64,000 bases of DNA from the NCBI RefSeq assembly GCF_900207585.1, contig NZ_OAOP01000007.1, forward strand, positions 160,234 to 224,233. The letters run 5' to 3'. Within the stretch, counting starts at the first letter, position 1; each line of letters starts with the position of its first letter. This stretch comes from Bacillus oleivorans (GTDB lineage: Bacteria > Bacillota > Bacilli > Bacillales > JC228). The notes beneath the pieces are model-generated. The model was given only the letters and a program-made list of their open reading frames with translations, was not told the origin of the DNA and did no database searches. A program made the position numbers and the translations under genes. Positions 17,574-27,894 of this stretch are shown here, piece after piece.

Positions 17574-18347
17574 ATGATAGAACTTATTCCTGGAATCCCA
17601 GCTTTTTTACTTATTTTTATTAGGGTTACAACTTTTTTCCTAGTTGTTCCTCTTTATTCTTATCGGACAATACCAAGTACTCATAAAGTAGGTTTTTCAC
17701 TTTTTTTATCCTGGATTATGTATTACACCATCGATAAGCCTGCAGATGTCCTTACAGAGCATTTTTTTCTTGTATTAATCAAAGAGGTTCTATTTGGTTT
17801 GTTATTGGGATTAATTGCCTTTATTATCTTGGCAGCGATTCAGGTTGCAGGGGGCTTTATTGATTTTCAAATGGGTTTTGCGATTGCCAACGTGATTGAT
17901 CCGCAGACGGGTGCGCAAAGTCCGCTTATGGGTCAATATTTTTATATCATAGCTCTTTTATTTTTATTAGCAGTAGATGGTCACCATTTATTATTAGATG
18001 CCATTTTTTACAGCTATGAATTTGTTCCTTTAGAACAGCTTTCTCTTCCGCTCGGCAGTCAGGAATTGGCGCTCTTTGTAACAAAAGCCTTTGCTTCGAT
18101 GTTTCTGATAGCCTTCCAAATGTCACTGCCGGTCGTTGCATGTCTGTTTTTAATTGACGTTGCACTTGGAATCACAGCTAGAACGGTCCCGCAGTTAAAC
18201 GTTTTTGTGGTGGGGCTCCCATTAAAAATAGCAGTAAGCTTTATTTTTATTATTATTACCTTTGGAGGCCTAATGGTTGTAGTCAGCTCTTTATTTGATC
18301 AAATGTTTTTTACAATGAGAGGGCTAATGGAGCTGTTATCCAGTTAA
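17574..18347 (+). CDS. fliR: Flagellar export gate protein FliR
   Basis: 257 aa with about six membrane helices. Includes the family segment AAIQVAGGFIDFQMGFAIANVIDPQTGAQSPLMGQ (about residues 85-120). Completes the FliPQR export pore. ATG lies four bases after fliQ, with AAGAGGATG as ribosome binding site. Confidence 0.97.
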   Translation: MIELIPGIPAFLLIFIRVTTFFLVVPLYSYRTIPSTHKVGFSLFLSWIMYYTIDKPADVLTEHFFLVLIKEVLFGLLLGLIAFIILAAIQVAGGFIDFQMGFAIANVIDPQTGAQSPLMGQYFYIIALLFLLAVDGHHLLLDAIFYSYEFVPLEQLSLPLGSQELALFVTKAFASMFLIAFQMSLPVVACLFLIDVALGITARTVPQLNVFVVGLPLKIAVSFIFIIITFGGLMVVVSSLFDQMFFTMRGLMELLSS

Positions 18348-18360
18348 AGGGTGTGAGACA

Positions 18361-19458
18361 GTGGCTTATGTAAAACTAGACCTGCAGTATTTCGCGGGGG
18401 AAAAAACAGAAAAAGCAACACCGAAAAAAAGGCAGGATTCGCGAAAAAAAGGACAGGTAGCCAAAAGCCAAGATGTAGGAACATCCTTTATCATGCTGGC
18501 TGTGTTTTTTGGATTGTTAATGCTAGGTTCCTACTTTCTGGACTTATGTCTCGATTTATATAAGCAATCATTCACTGATTTTATACTCGTTGAAGTGACA
18601 CCATCTAATATAGAAAGAATAATGATGGATGTGTTTATGATAATGGTTCAATTTCTTGCACCCGTCATGTTAGCCGCGATTGTGGCTGCGATTTTTTCGA
18701 ACTATATTCAAATAGGATTTTTATTTACGACGGAAACGATTGCCTTTAAGTTAGAGAAAATTGATCCAATCAAAGGGTTTAAGCGGATCTTTTCAATGAG
18801 AGCTATTGTAGAGCTATTGAAATCAATTTTAAAGATCACTTTAATCGGCCTCATTACCTTCGCTGTCCTTTGGATTCATCTGGAAGACATTATGATGCTA
18901 GCTCAATATAGTGTCGGTGAATCAATGGCAGTTGTTGGGGATTTAACCGTACAAATGGGACTTTATGCATCTTTTGCATTGCTTGCTCTTTCCGGTCTCG
19001 ATTATTTGTATCAGAAATATGATTTCGAAAAAAATATTCGGATGTCAAAGCAAGATATCAAAGACGAATATAAAAATATCGAAGGAGATCCACTTATCAA
19101 GTCAAAAATTAAGCAACGCCAGCGTGAAATGGCAATGCGAAGAATGATGCAGGAGGTTCCCCATGCAGATGTAGTCATAACGAACCCAACGCATTACGCG
19201 ATTGCATTAAAATATGATGAAGCTAAACTGGACGCCCCCTATGTGGTTGCCAAAGGTGTTGATTTTGTTGCACAAAAAATCAAGTTTATTGCCAAAGAAA
19301 ATGACGTGACTCTAGTTGAAAATCGGCCATTGGCCCGTGCCTTATATGATCAGGCTGATATTGGCCAAGCCATACCAGAAGAATTTTTCCAGGCAGTAGC
19401 TGAAATACTGGCAGTTGTTTATCAAACAAAAGGAAGCATTCCTGTTTCCTACAAGTAA
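18361..19458 (+). CDS. flhB: Flagellar export switch protein FlhB
   Basis: 365 aa. N-terminal EKTEKATPKKRQDSRKKGQVAKS, four membrane helices, and the cytoplasmic domain with the self-cleaving NPTH motif (N275-P276-T277-H278). Cleavage there switches export from hook to filament subunits under FliK control. GTG start at 18361; LDLQYFAGEKTEKATP matches the family's beginning. Confidence 0.98.
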   Translation: MAYVKLDLQYFAGEKTEKATPKKRQDSRKKGQVAKSQDVGTSFIMLAVFFGLLMLGSYFLDLCLDLYKQSFTDFILVEVTPSNIERIMMDVFMIMVQFLAPVMLAAIVAAIFSNYIQIGFLFTTETIAFKLEKIDPIKGFKRIFSMRAIVELLKSILKITLIGLITFAVLWIHLEDIMMLAQYSVGESMAVVGDLTVQMGLYASFALLALSGLDYLYQKYDFEKNIRMSKQDIKDEYKNIEGDPLIKSKIKQRQREMAMRRMMQEVPHADVVITNPTHYAIALKYDEAKLDAPYVVAKGVDFVAQKIKFIAKENDVTLVENRPLARALYDQADIGQAIPEEFFQAVAEILAVVYQTKGSIPVSYK

Positions 19459-19508
19459 TACTGATTACCAATGGATCGACTGATCTGTTAAATGTGAGGA
19501 GATTTGTC

Positions 19509-21548
19509 ATGCGGGCTAAAGATATATCTGTATTCATCGGTGTCATACTCATAGTTGCTATGCTTATTATACCGCTTCCAGGGTGGTTATTAAGTGTACT
19601 AATCATCATTAATATAACGCTTGCATTGGTAGTTCTTTTAACGGCCATGAATAACAAAGAGCCATTGGAATTAGCTATTTTTCCTTCGCTATTATTAATT
19701 TTGACTCTTTTTCGATTAGCGTTAAATGTATCAACAACCCGTGCAATATTAGCCCATGGTGATGCGGGGCAGGTTGTTGAAACCTTCGGAACTTTCGTTG
19801 TTGGCAACAATGTTTTAGTTGGCCTTGTTGTATTTTTAATATTGATTATTATCCAGTTTGTAGTCATCACCAAAGGTTCTGAACGTGTATCAGAAGTTGC
19901 AGCAAGATTTACTCTAGATGCGATGCCAGGTAAGCAAATGAGTATCGATGCTGACCTGAACGCAGGAATCATTTCGGAAAAAGAAGCAAGAGAACGAAGG
20001 GATAAAATTTCTCGGGAAGCAGACTTTTATGGGGCGATGGATGGTGCCAGCAAGTTTGTAAAAGGGGACGCTATTGCCGGGATTATCATAGTTTTAATCA
20101 ATTTAATTTTTGGGATTATGATTGGAGTTATCCAAATGGGGCTGCCCTTTGGTGAAGCGGCTGTAACCTTTTCTCTATTAACAGTAGGGGATGGAATTGT
20201 CAGCCAAATCCCGGCATTGCTCATTTCTACAGCAACTGGAATCGTCGTAACAAGAGCAACATCGGAAGGTAATCTCGGGAGTGATATTACCACTCAGCTG
20301 TTTAGGTATCCGATCATGCTTTATATTGCAGGGGGAGCGATATTTGTACTTGGCTTACTGACTCCAATTTCAGATATTTATACAATTCCAATCGCTGGTA
20401 TGCTCTTTGTTGGGGGCTATATGATCAATAGGCCGCAGAACATAGACAAAGAAGATTTGCTGGAATTAGAGGAAATCGCAGAAACCGACGAGATGAAAAA
20501 GCCTGAAGCTGTCGTTAACCTGCTCAGCGTTGATCCGATTGAATTTGAATTCGGCTATGGTTTGATTCCTCTGGCTGATGCACAGCAAGGCGGTGATCTG
20601 CTTGATCGGATCGTCATGATTCGCAGGCAGCTTGCCATCGAGCTGGGGATGGTAATCCCGGTCGTCAGAATCCGAGATAACATTCAATTAAAGCCCAATG
20701 AGTATTCCTTAAAGGTTAAGGGCAATGAACTGGCCAGAGGCGAAATCTATATGGATCATTACTTGGCGATGAGTCCCTCTGATGAGGAGGATATGATTGA
20801 TGGCATAAAAACCGTTGAACCATCTTTTGGACTGCCGGCAAAGTGGATTAGTGAAGAAGTAAAGGACCAGGCTGAATTAATGGGATATACAGTCGTGGAT
20901 CCGCCGTCTGTTGTCTCGACCCATATAACAGAAGTCCTGAGAGCTCATGCCCATGAACTTCTGGGCAGACAGGAAACGAAACAGCTAATCGACCATTTAA
21001 AGGAAAGCTATCCTATTTTAGTAGAAGAAGTAACACCAAATCCTCTTTCCATCGGGGAAGTACAGAAAGTATTAGCCAAACTCCTCAAAGAAGGAGTGTC
21101 AATCCGCAATCTGCCTATCATCTTTGAAACATTAGCGGATTATGGAAAAATGACTTCCAATACAGATTTGTTAACAGAATACGTAAGACAAGCACTAGCC
21201 CGGCAGATTACTGCCCAATATGTATCCGGAGACCTATTAAAGGTGATTACCCTATCTGGACAAGTAGAGAAAGTGATCGCGGACAGTATACAACAAACCG
21301 AACATGGTCATTATTTATCAATCGATCCGGGGATAGCTCAAAAAATAGTAGAAAAGCTGGCAAAAGAAGTAGAAAAGCTTTCTCTGACTGAACAGACACC
21401 ATTAGTGCTTTGTTCACCTGCAGTCAGGATGTACGTCCGGCAGCTTACGGAAAGGTACTTTCCGACAGTTCCTATTCTTTCTTACAACGAATTGGAAACG
21501 AATATCGAAATTCAGAGTGTAGGGGTCGTGAAACTAGATGAAATTTAA
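19509..21548 (+). CDS. flhA: Flagellar export gate protein FlhA
   Basis: About 679 aa. Eight membrane helices in the N-terminal half with the FHIPEP-family block (NITLALVVLLTAMNNKEPLELAIFPSLLLILTLFRLALN), and a large cytoplasmic C-terminal domain that receives chaperone-substrate complexes. ATG 19509 is chosen because TGAGGAGA (19495-19502) is properly spaced. The GTG at 19494 lies in that site. Confidence 0.98.
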   Translation: MRAKDISVFIGVILIVAMLIIPLPGWLLSVLIIINITLALVVLLTAMNNKEPLELAIFPSLLLILTLFRLALNVSTTRAILAHGDAGQVVETFGTFVVGNNVLVGLVVFLILIIIQFVVITKGSERVSEVAARFTLDAMPGKQMSIDADLNAGIISEKEARERRDKISREADFYGAMDGASKFVKGDAIAGIIIVLINLIFGIMIGVIQMGLPFGEAAVTFSLLTVGDGIVSQIPALLISTATGIVVTRATSEGNLGSDITTQLFRYPIMLYIAGGAIFVLGLLTPISDIYTIPIAGMLFVGGYMINRPQNIDKEDLLELEEIAETDEMKKPEAVVNLLSVDPIEFEFGYGLIPLADAQQGGDLLDRIVMIRRQLAIELGMVIPVVRIRDNIQLKPNEYSLKVKGNELARGEIYMDHYLAMSPSDEEDMIDGIKTVEPSFGLPAKWISEEVKDQAELMGYTVVDPPSVVSTHITEVLRAHAHELLGRQETKQLIDHLKESYPILVEEVTPNPLSIGEVQKVLAKLLKEGVSIRNLPIIFETLADYGKMTSNTDLLTEYVRQALARQITAQYVSGDLLKVITLSGQVEKVIADSIQQTEHGHYLSIDPGIAQKIVEKLAKEVEKLSLTEQTPLVLCSPAVRMYVRQLTERYFPTVPILSYNELETNIEIQSVGVVKLDEI

Positions 21549-22668
21549 AAAATATATGGGACCAAGCTTGCCTGAAGTGATGAAAAAGGTAAGGGCTGAG
21601 CTTGGACAAAATGCAGTCATTATTAATTCAAAGACCGTTTATAAAGGCGGAGTAATGGGACTGTTTAAAAAGAAATATATAGAGGTTGTGGCAGCCATTG
21701 ATCCGTCGGCGGTCGAACCTGTAAAACTTCCAAGCCAGCACCCTGAAAAACTAGCAGCTGATATGGCGGCTGTTACAACTAGATCTAAAATGAAAGAGTA
21801 TAACCCAGATTTAGGCTTACTATTAAAAGAAGTGCAGCAATTAAAACAGGGGTTGTACCGAACTCAAGCTGAATTTATCGTTCCAGAAGCACTCAAACCG
21901 ATGCTAAATCTGCTGGCTGAACAAGGGGTAGCGCCTTTTCTGCTAAACCAATGGGCTCCGATCTTGACCGAGCTATATTACAAGGAGCAAAAACCCGAGA
22001 ATACAGATAAATTAAAAAGTTTACTAGCACAGACTATTTTCGAAGGTAAAGATCCCTTGCTCGATGGATCTGAATTGCTTGAGAAAAAATTTGTAGCGCT
22101 GGTCGGACCTACGGGGGTAGGGAAGACGACAACCTTAGCAAAACTGGCGGCGAAATCAATCCTGAAAGATCGGAAAAAGGTGGCATTTATCACAACGGAT
22201 ACATACAGAATTGCGGCGATTGAGCAATTAAAAACGTATGCCAATATTGTCGGTGCTCCAGTCGAGGTCTGTTATAATCTCGAAGATTTTAGCAGGGCAA
22301 AGGCTCGCTTTTCTAATTACGATACGATTTTTATAGATACAGCCGGGAGAAATTTTAGAAATGGCCAATATGTCGAAGATTTAAAAGAAGTGATCGATTT
22401 TAAAGAGGATGTACAAACATTCTTAACGATTGCACTCACAGCAAAAGAATACGATATTAAACAGATTATTGAGCAATTTTCACAGCTTCATATCGACCGC
22501 TTTATATTTACAAAACTCGATGAAACGAGTCAGATTGGGATGATCTTGAATCTTATCTGGGATACAGGTATAGGGGTAGGCTTTTTAACCACGGGACAAA
22601 ATGTACCGGATGACCTGAAAGTGGCGGATAAAGAATGGTTATTATCGCATTTATTAGGAGATATGTGA
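21538..22668 (+). CDS. flhF: SRP-like GTPase FlhF
   Basis: 376 aa. N-terminal basic region, then an NG domain with G1 ALVGPTGVGKTTTLAKLA (about residues 189-206), TTDTYRIAAIEQL, DTAGRNFRN and FTKLDETSQIG. FlhF governs flagellar position and number and is paired with FlhG. Overlaps flhA by 11 bases. Confidence 0.97.
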   Translation: MKFKKYMGPSLPEVMKKVRAELGQNAVIINSKTVYKGGVMGLFKKKYIEVVAAIDPSAVEPVKLPSQHPEKLAADMAAVTTRSKMKEYNPDLGLLLKEVQQLKQGLYRTQAEFIVPEALKPMLNLLAEQGVAPFLLNQWAPILTELYYKEQKPENTDKLKSLLAQTIFEGKDPLLDGSELLEKKFVALVGPTGVGKTTTLAKLAAKSILKDRKKVAFITTDTYRIAAIEQLKTYANIVGAPVEVCYNLEDFSRAKARFSNYDTIFIDTAGRNFRNGQYVEDLKEVIDFKEDVQTFLTIALTAKEYDIKQIIEQFSQLHIDRFIFTKLDETSQIGMILNLIWDTGIGVGFLTTGQNVPDDLKVADKEWLLSHLLGDM

Positions 22669-22672
22669 CTTC

Positions 22673-23578
22673 ATGGATCAGGCAGCCAATCTTAGACAAA
22701 GATTTCAGTCGCATTTTGCAAACGTCACGGACCAGGATAAACGAAAAGAAGCAAAAACCATTGCGGTTGTAAGCGGCAAAGGTGGGGTTGGAAAATCAAA
22801 TTTTTCCCTTAATTTTTCAATTTCACTCTCACAAAAAGGATATCGTATCTTGCTAGTAGATATGGACCTGGGGATGGGGAATATTGATATTCTGATGGGG
22901 GATTCGCCTAACATAACCCTTTATGATTTTTTAAATAACCAAGCCGATATCAATGACCTAATTTTTAAAGGACCGGCCAACATCTCTTATATGGCGGCAG
23001 GGAGCGCCTTCCAATCTATTAAAAAATTAGAAGGGGAAAAATTAGAACAGTTCATTCGGACGATGGAGCAGCTTTCGGTCTACTATGACTATCTGGTCTT
23101 TGATATGGGAGCTGGAGCAACAGAAGAGAGCTTAGCCTTTTTATTCTCAGTCGATGACTGTTTTGTAATTACAACACCAGAACCAACAGCGATTACGGAT
23201 GCCTATAGTATGGCGAAGCACATAATTATAAATCAGGCACCGGTGTCACTTTACTTAATTTGTAATCGGGCAAAAAACAGTCAAGATGGCTCGGGAACTC
23301 TTCAAAAACTTCACAGAACGATATCAAAGTTTTTGCATAAAGACATTCATTTACTCGGGATTATTCCAGAGGATGAGAGTGTCCAAAAAGCAGTCATTAG
23401 CCAAACGCCATTTATTCTTTACCGGCCAGCAGCCAGAAGCTCCATGGCGATCGGTGAGATATCGAAGAAGTATATCAGTCATCAGGATTCTGCAACCGGT
23501 GCAGAATTTCTCCAGAAACAGCCAGGATTTTTACATAAATTAAGGAGTTATTTCTCCGAAAGGAAAGGTCATACATGA
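22673..23578 (+). CDS. flhG: MinD-like ATPase FlhG (YlxH)
   Basis: 301 aa. Deviant Walker A VVSGKGGVGKSNFSLNFS, DMDLGMGNIDILMG and the YDYLVFDMGAGA block place it in the ParA/MinD group. FlhG stimulates FlhF GTPase and helps pattern flagella. The N-terminal QAANLRQRF contains the FlhF-activating Gln-Ala-Arg type helix. Overlaps cheB by 4 bases. Confidence 0.96.
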   Translation: MDQAANLRQRFQSHFANVTDQDKRKEAKTIAVVSGKGGVGKSNFSLNFSISLSQKGYRILLVDMDLGMGNIDILMGDSPNITLYDFLNNQADINDLIFKGPANISYMAAGSAFQSIKKLEGEKLEQFIRTMEQLSVYYDYLVFDMGAGATEESLAFLFSVDDCFVITTPEPTAITDAYSMAKHIIINQAPVSLYLICNRAKNSQDGSGTLQKLHRTISKFLHKDIHLLGIIPEDESVQKAVISQTPFILYRPAARSSMAIGEISKKYISHQDSATGAEFLQKQPGFLHKLRSYFSERKGHT

Positions 23579-24651
23579 TGAAGGTTCGGGTACTTATTGT
23601 TGATGATTCAGCATTTATGAGAAAGGTCATAACTGACTTTCTAAGTGATCACCCGCAAATTGAGGTTGTTGGAACAGCGAGAAATGGCGAAGATGCCTTA
23701 AAGAAAATTCAACAGTTAAAACCCGATTGCTTAACATTAGATGTTGAGATGCCAGTATTAAATGGGCTTGATGCGCTTGAAATGATTATGGAGCAAAACC
23801 CGATTCCAGTTGTGATGTTATCGAGCAGTACGAGGGAAGGGGCAACGAGTACTTTACAGGCACTTCAATTAGGGGCAGTTGATTTTGTTGCTAAGCCATC
23901 AGGTCCTATCTCACTGGATATGCACAAGATTAAAGACGAATTAGTCGAAAAAGTACTTCATGCTAGTACGGTTAATATCCAGCGTATTGTTGGAACAAAA
24001 AAATCTTCCAAAGGAATGGCTAAAAAAGACAGTCGTCCCAATTATGAGTCGCTTCGAAAAGAAAAAGCGCCTTCCGCTGGGGATCCAAAGCTAGTTTTAA
24101 TCGGAACCTCAACCGGAGGTCCCAAAGCGTTACAAACAGTTTTGACTCAAATCCCGACTACAATTGATGTGCCAATAGTAGTCGTTCAGCATATGCCTCC
24201 AAAGTTTACGGAAAGCTTAAGTTTACGTTTGGATTCTCTTTGCTCTTTACGGGTAAAAGAAGCGGAGTGTTTTGAAAAATTAGAGAATGGAGTTGTTTAT
24301 ATTGCACCGGGAGGCGTTCATCTTGAAATTAAAAAGAGTGGTTCGTCACTCATATTTGAAATGAATGATAAAGATCCCGTTCATGGCGTGCGTCCTTCCG
24401 TTGATCTGCTATTTCAATCAGCTGCCGCATTAGAGGAATATGAGAAAATTGCCGTAATCATGACAGGGATGGGCTCAGACGGAACCAAAGGTCTCGAGCT
24501 CCTCAAGCAACAAGGACAAACAATCGCAATCGCAGAGTCTGAACAAACATGTATGGTATATGGAATGCCAAAATCAGCCGTATCAGCAGGTTTAGTTGAC
24601 ATCATCGTAAATGTGGAAGACATTCCTGGTGCCATTCTTTCTTTACTATAG
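23575..24651 (+). CDS. cheB: Chemotaxis methylesterase/glutamine deamidase CheB
   Basis: 358 aa. Receiver domain with phosphoacceptor D56 (LTLDVEMPVLNG) and a C-terminal methylesterase with the catalytic triad in GTSTGGP (Ser), QHMPPKF (His) and GMGSDGTKG (Asp). It demethylates receptors for adaptation. Adjacent ATGs at 23575 and 23578 are both usable starts. Confidence 0.98.
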   Translation: MMKVRVLIVDDSAFMRKVITDFLSDHPQIEVVGTARNGEDALKKIQQLKPDCLTLDVEMPVLNGLDALEMIMEQNPIPVVMLSSSTREGATSTLQALQLGAVDFVAKPSGPISLDMHKIKDELVEKVLHASTVNIQRIVGTKKSSKGMAKKDSRPNYESLRKEKAPSAGDPKLVLIGTSTGGPKALQTVLTQIPTTIDVPIVVVQHMPPKFTESLSLRLDSLCSLRVKEAECFEKLENGVVYIAPGGVHLEIKKSGSSLIFEMNDKDPVHGVRPSVDLLFQSAAALEEYEKIAVIMTGMGSDGTKGLELLKQQGQTIAIAESEQTCMVYGMPKSAVSAGLVDIIVNVEDIPGAILSLL

Positions 24652-24683
24652 GTTTTTTAAACCCAATGTTGATTTTGGTTAGC

Positions 24684-24718
24684 TTGTTGATTGAAGTGCC
24701 TGGAACGGAAATCAACAA
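24684..24718 (+). other. Hairpin between cheB and cheA
   Basis: TTGTTGATT (24684-24692) is perfectly complementary to AATCAACAA (24710-24718), with a 17-nt loop, in the 108-nt cheB-cheA gap. There is no T-run, so readthrough into cheA is expected. Possible stability or processing element; function unknown. Confidence 0.4.
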
Positions 24719-24759
24719 CCAAGTTTACCAGAGCCTTACTATAAAAAGGGGTGGAACAG

Positions 24760-26772
24760 ATGGAAATGAATCAATATTTAGAAATGTTTATTGAAGAAAG
24801 TAAAGAGCATCTTCAAGCTTGTAACGATCATTTGCTCGAACTGGAAAAGAATCCTGGCAACTTAGAAATTATTAATGAAATTTTCCGCTCAGCCCATACG
24901 CTTAAGGGTATGTCAGCCACAATGGGATTTGAAGACCTGGCCAGTCTGACACACCAAATGGAAAATGTGTTAGATGCGATCCGAAATGAAAAGATTTCAG
25001 TTACAAGTGAAGTGCTGGATATCGTTTTTATGGCAGTTGATGACTTGGAAGCCATGGTGTACTCCATTGCTGATGGGGGCGACGGAAAAAAAGATGTCTC
25101 TGAAGTGGTGCGGCTTCTAAAGCAAATAGAAACGGGACAGCCGGTTTCACAAGAAAAGAAGGTTGCGGAAGATGCTTCCTTACATACCCAAAAGCATGGG
25201 CTAATCCAAACGTTTAATGACTATGAACAAAATATTATTACCCAATCCTTGGAGCAGGGCTATTCATGCATTGAACTAAAAATTTCACTTCGTGCCGATT
25301 GTTTATTAAAGGCTGCAAGGGTATTTATGGTATTCGATGTATTAGAAAAATTAGGTGAGGTCATTAAAAGCAATCCCAGCACAGAAATGCTGGAACAGGA
25401 AGCGTTTGATCAGGATTTTTCTGTTACGGTTATTACAGCTGAATCAGCTGAAGACGTTGCCGCAAAAATTATGAAGGTTTCAGAAATTGATAAGGTTGAA
25501 ACCAAATTGATTCATATTGGAGATTTAAGCAGTGCACAGGCTGAAATGGCCGCAGCCTTAGCGAAAGAAGCAAAAGGAAATACGGATTCTGATCAGGTAA
25601 GCCATAAAGAAAAGAAAGTGTCCAAATCGATCCGTGTCAATATTGATCGGCTTGATCGGCTTATGAATCTGTTTGAGGAGCTTATTATTGATAAGGGACG
25701 ACTGGAGCAAATATCCAAAGAATTAAAACATACGGCCTTAAGACAAACAGTCGAACATATGTCGCGCTTATCCGGGGATCTTCAGGACATTATATTAAAA
25801 ATGCGAATGGTTCCAATCGACACTGTCTTTAATCGTTTTCCGCGGATGGTCCGGCAGCTCGCAAAAGATTTGCATAAAGAAATAGAGTTTAAGATTGAAG
25901 GAGCGGAAACTGAGCTCGACCGAACTGTAATTGATGAAATTGGAGATCCTCTAGTTCACCTGATTCGAAATGGTCTCGATCATGGTATCGAAACGCCGGA
26001 AGTGAGGAAAGCCAAAGGGAAAAATCCTGCAGGAACATTAGAACTTAAAGCCTATCACAGCGGAAACCATGTTTTTATTGAAATTAAGGATGATGGAGCA
26101 GGAATCAATCGGGAAAAGGTTTTACAAAAGGCGATTTCAAAGGGAATTGTGTCGGCAGAAGACGGAAATAGTTTAACCGATTCACAAGTTTATCAGCTAA
26201 TCTTCTCGAGCGGTTTTTCAACAGCAGAACAAATCTCAGATATCTCTGGGCGCGGTGTTGGATTAGATGTCGTTAAAAGCACGATTGAATCGCTGGGCGG
26301 AGTAATAACGATTGAATCTGAACCTGACAATGGATCCTTATTTTCAATTCAGCTCCCTATGACCTTATCGATTCTGACGGTTTTATTAGTAGAGCTAGAA
26401 AAAGAAAAATATGCGATCCCGCTCTCTTCTATTATTGAAACGCTCATAATCAGTGCAAAGGATATGGTAGAAGCGCACAACCAAAAGGTCATGGACTATC
26501 GCGGGAAGGTTGTCCCTCTCGTCTTCTTAAAGGAATTATTTAAAGTACCAGTACAAGTAAAATCAGAGAACGAAGATCTATATCCAGTTGTTGTTGTCAG
26601 AAAAGGCGATAAGCAGATCGGATTAGTGGTGGATGCCTTTATCGGACAGCAGGAAGTCGTATTAAAACCATTAAGCCGGTATTTAGGAGATGTAAAGGCC
26701 ATCTCTGGAGCTACGATTTTAGGTGATGGTCAAGTCGCTCTTATTGTCGATTCCAATGCTTTCTTTTTATAA
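24760..26772 (+). CDS. cheA: Chemotaxis sensor histidine kinase CheA
   Basis: About 670 aa. HPt domain with phospho-His H46 (SAHTLKGMSATMG), a CheY/CheB-binding P2 region, dimerisation helices, a HATPase domain (LVHLIRNGLDHGIE, DDGAGI, SGRGVGLDVVKS) and a C-terminal CheW-like domain. ATG 24760 after AAAGGGGTGG gives MEMNQYLEMFIEES, the expected start; GTG 24751 is too close to the site. Confidence 0.98.
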   Translation: MEMNQYLEMFIEESKEHLQACNDHLLELEKNPGNLEIINEIFRSAHTLKGMSATMGFEDLASLTHQMENVLDAIRNEKISVTSEVLDIVFMAVDDLEAMVYSIADGGDGKKDVSEVVRLLKQIETGQPVSQEKKVAEDASLHTQKHGLIQTFNDYEQNIITQSLEQGYSCIELKISLRADCLLKAARVFMVFDVLEKLGEVIKSNPSTEMLEQEAFDQDFSVTVITAESAEDVAAKIMKVSEIDKVETKLIHIGDLSSAQAEMAAALAKEAKGNTDSDQVSHKEKKVSKSIRVNIDRLDRLMNLFEELIIDKGRLEQISKELKHTALRQTVEHMSRLSGDLQDIILKMRMVPIDTVFNRFPRMVRQLAKDLHKEIEFKIEGAETELDRTVIDEIGDPLVHLIRNGLDHGIETPEVRKAKGKNPAGTLELKAYHSGNHVFIEIKDDGAGINREKVLQKAISKGIVSAEDGNSLTDSQVYQLIFSSGFSTAEQISDISGRGVGLDVVKSTIESLGGVITIESEPDNGSLFSIQLPMTLSILTVLLVELEKEKYAIPLSSIIETLIISAKDMVEAHNQKVMDYRGKVVPLVFLKELFKVPVQVKSENEDLYPVVVVRKGDKQIGLVVDAFIGQQEVVLKPLSRYLGDVKAISGATILGDGQVALIVDSNAFFL

Positions 26773-26793
26773 AAATGAAGAGAGGGATGTACG

Positions 26794-27225
26794 ATGTCAG
26801 AGAAACATGAGCAAAAATTAATTGTTTTTCAATTAAAGGAGAAAGAGTATGTAATCCCGGTTGAACAAGTTACATCAATTGAAAAAGTATTGCCGATAAC
26901 CCGAGTCCCTTTAGCAGACAACTTTATAAAAGGGGTTATTAATTTAAGGGGAGTCGTGATTCCGGCAGTTGATCTTAAAGTCAGACTGGGAATGAAGGAA
27001 GAAGCTTACACAGAACGGACAAGAGTCATCATTGTTTCAACTGATGAATACGAGGTGGGATTAATTGTCGACGTGGCCAATGATGTGATTGATATTGACA
27101 GTGAGATGATTGAGTCACCAAAGACCTTTGCTACCGATAGCGAAGCTGAATTTATTGAAGGTGTGCTTCAATATAACAAACGGATAATGATTTTATTAAA
27201 CGTAGGAAAAGTATTAGGAGCTTAA
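26794..27225 (+). CDS. cheW: Chemotaxis coupling protein CheW
   Basis: 143-aa CheW domain that links receptors to CheA. Contains KEYVIPVEQVTSIEKVLPITRVP and NLRGVVIPAVDLKVRLG. Lies 21 bases after cheA, with AGAGAGGG as ribosome binding site. Confidence 0.98.
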   Translation: MSEKHEQKLIVFQLKEKEYVIPVEQVTSIEKVLPITRVPLADNFIKGVINLRGVVIPAVDLKVRLGMKEEAYTERTRVIIVSTDEYEVGLIVDVANDVIDIDSEMIESPKTFATDSEAEFIEGVLQYNKRIMILLNVGKVLGA

Positions 27226-27258
27226 ATCAGCTGCTATATAGTTAGGAGTCTTGCCGAG

Positions 27259-27894
27259 ATGGATCTTTATGCCATTACTAATTTTCATTTAGATATTCTC
27301 AAGGAAGTAGGCAATATTGGTGCTGGCCACGCTGCGACCGCCTTATCCTCTTTACTGAAAGAAAAGGTCGATATGGAAGTTCCTTCTGTTCGCTTAGCCT
27401 CCTATGATGAAATGATGGAACTGTCTGGCGGTAGTGAGTCTGTGGTGACAGCAGCTTATTTAACAATTCATGGAGATATTAATGGCCATATGTTCTTTGT
27501 TTTACCTGTTAAACACGGGGAGCGTTTTGTAGAGATTTTGTTGAATGAACCTGTTTCTTTTCAGCAGCCGCCATTTTCAAGTCTGTCTATTTCTGTATTA
27601 GAGGAAATTGGGAATATTGTTTCAGGATCCTATCTTTCTGCCTTGTCTGATTTTTCAGGCTTAAAGCTTGTTCCATCCGTTCCAGCTGTCAGTGTCGATA
27701 TGTTCGGCGCGATCATTGCCCATGGAATGTTAGAAATGTCCACTTATACAGACTCTGTGATTGTAATCGAAACTTTTTTACATTCGGATAATTGGAAAGA
27801 AGAGAAAGTAGACGGATATTTCTTTTTACTTCCTGACCCTGAATCGATCCCAGTCCTATTTCGCTCTCTCGGAGTTGAAAAGGACGATGATTAG
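27259..27894 (+). CDS. cheC: CheY-P phosphatase CheC
   Basis: 211 aa. Two phosphatase helices, LKEVGNIGAGHAATALSSLL and LEEIGNIVSGSYLSALS, each with the E-x-x-N pattern. CheC dephosphorylates CheY-P and binds CheD in the Bacillus adaptation pathway. The ribosome binding site AGGAG is ~10 nt from ATG 27259. The 3' end overlaps cheD. Confidence 0.96.
   Translation: MDLYAITNFHLDILKEVGNIGAGHAATALSSLLKEKVDMEVPSVRLASYDEMMELSGGSESVVTAAYLTIHGDINGHMFFVLPVKHGERFVEILLNEPVSFQQPPFSSLSISVLEEIGNIVSGSYLSALSDFSGLKLVPSVPAVSVDMFGAIIAHGMLEMSTYTDSVIVIETFLHSDNWKEEKVDGYFFLLPDPESIPVLFRSLGVEKDDD

Noticed and set aside
19286..19972. 228-aa open frame antisense to flhB/flhA
   Set aside because: Overlaps two certain genes and has low-complexity shadow composition with no recognisable domain.
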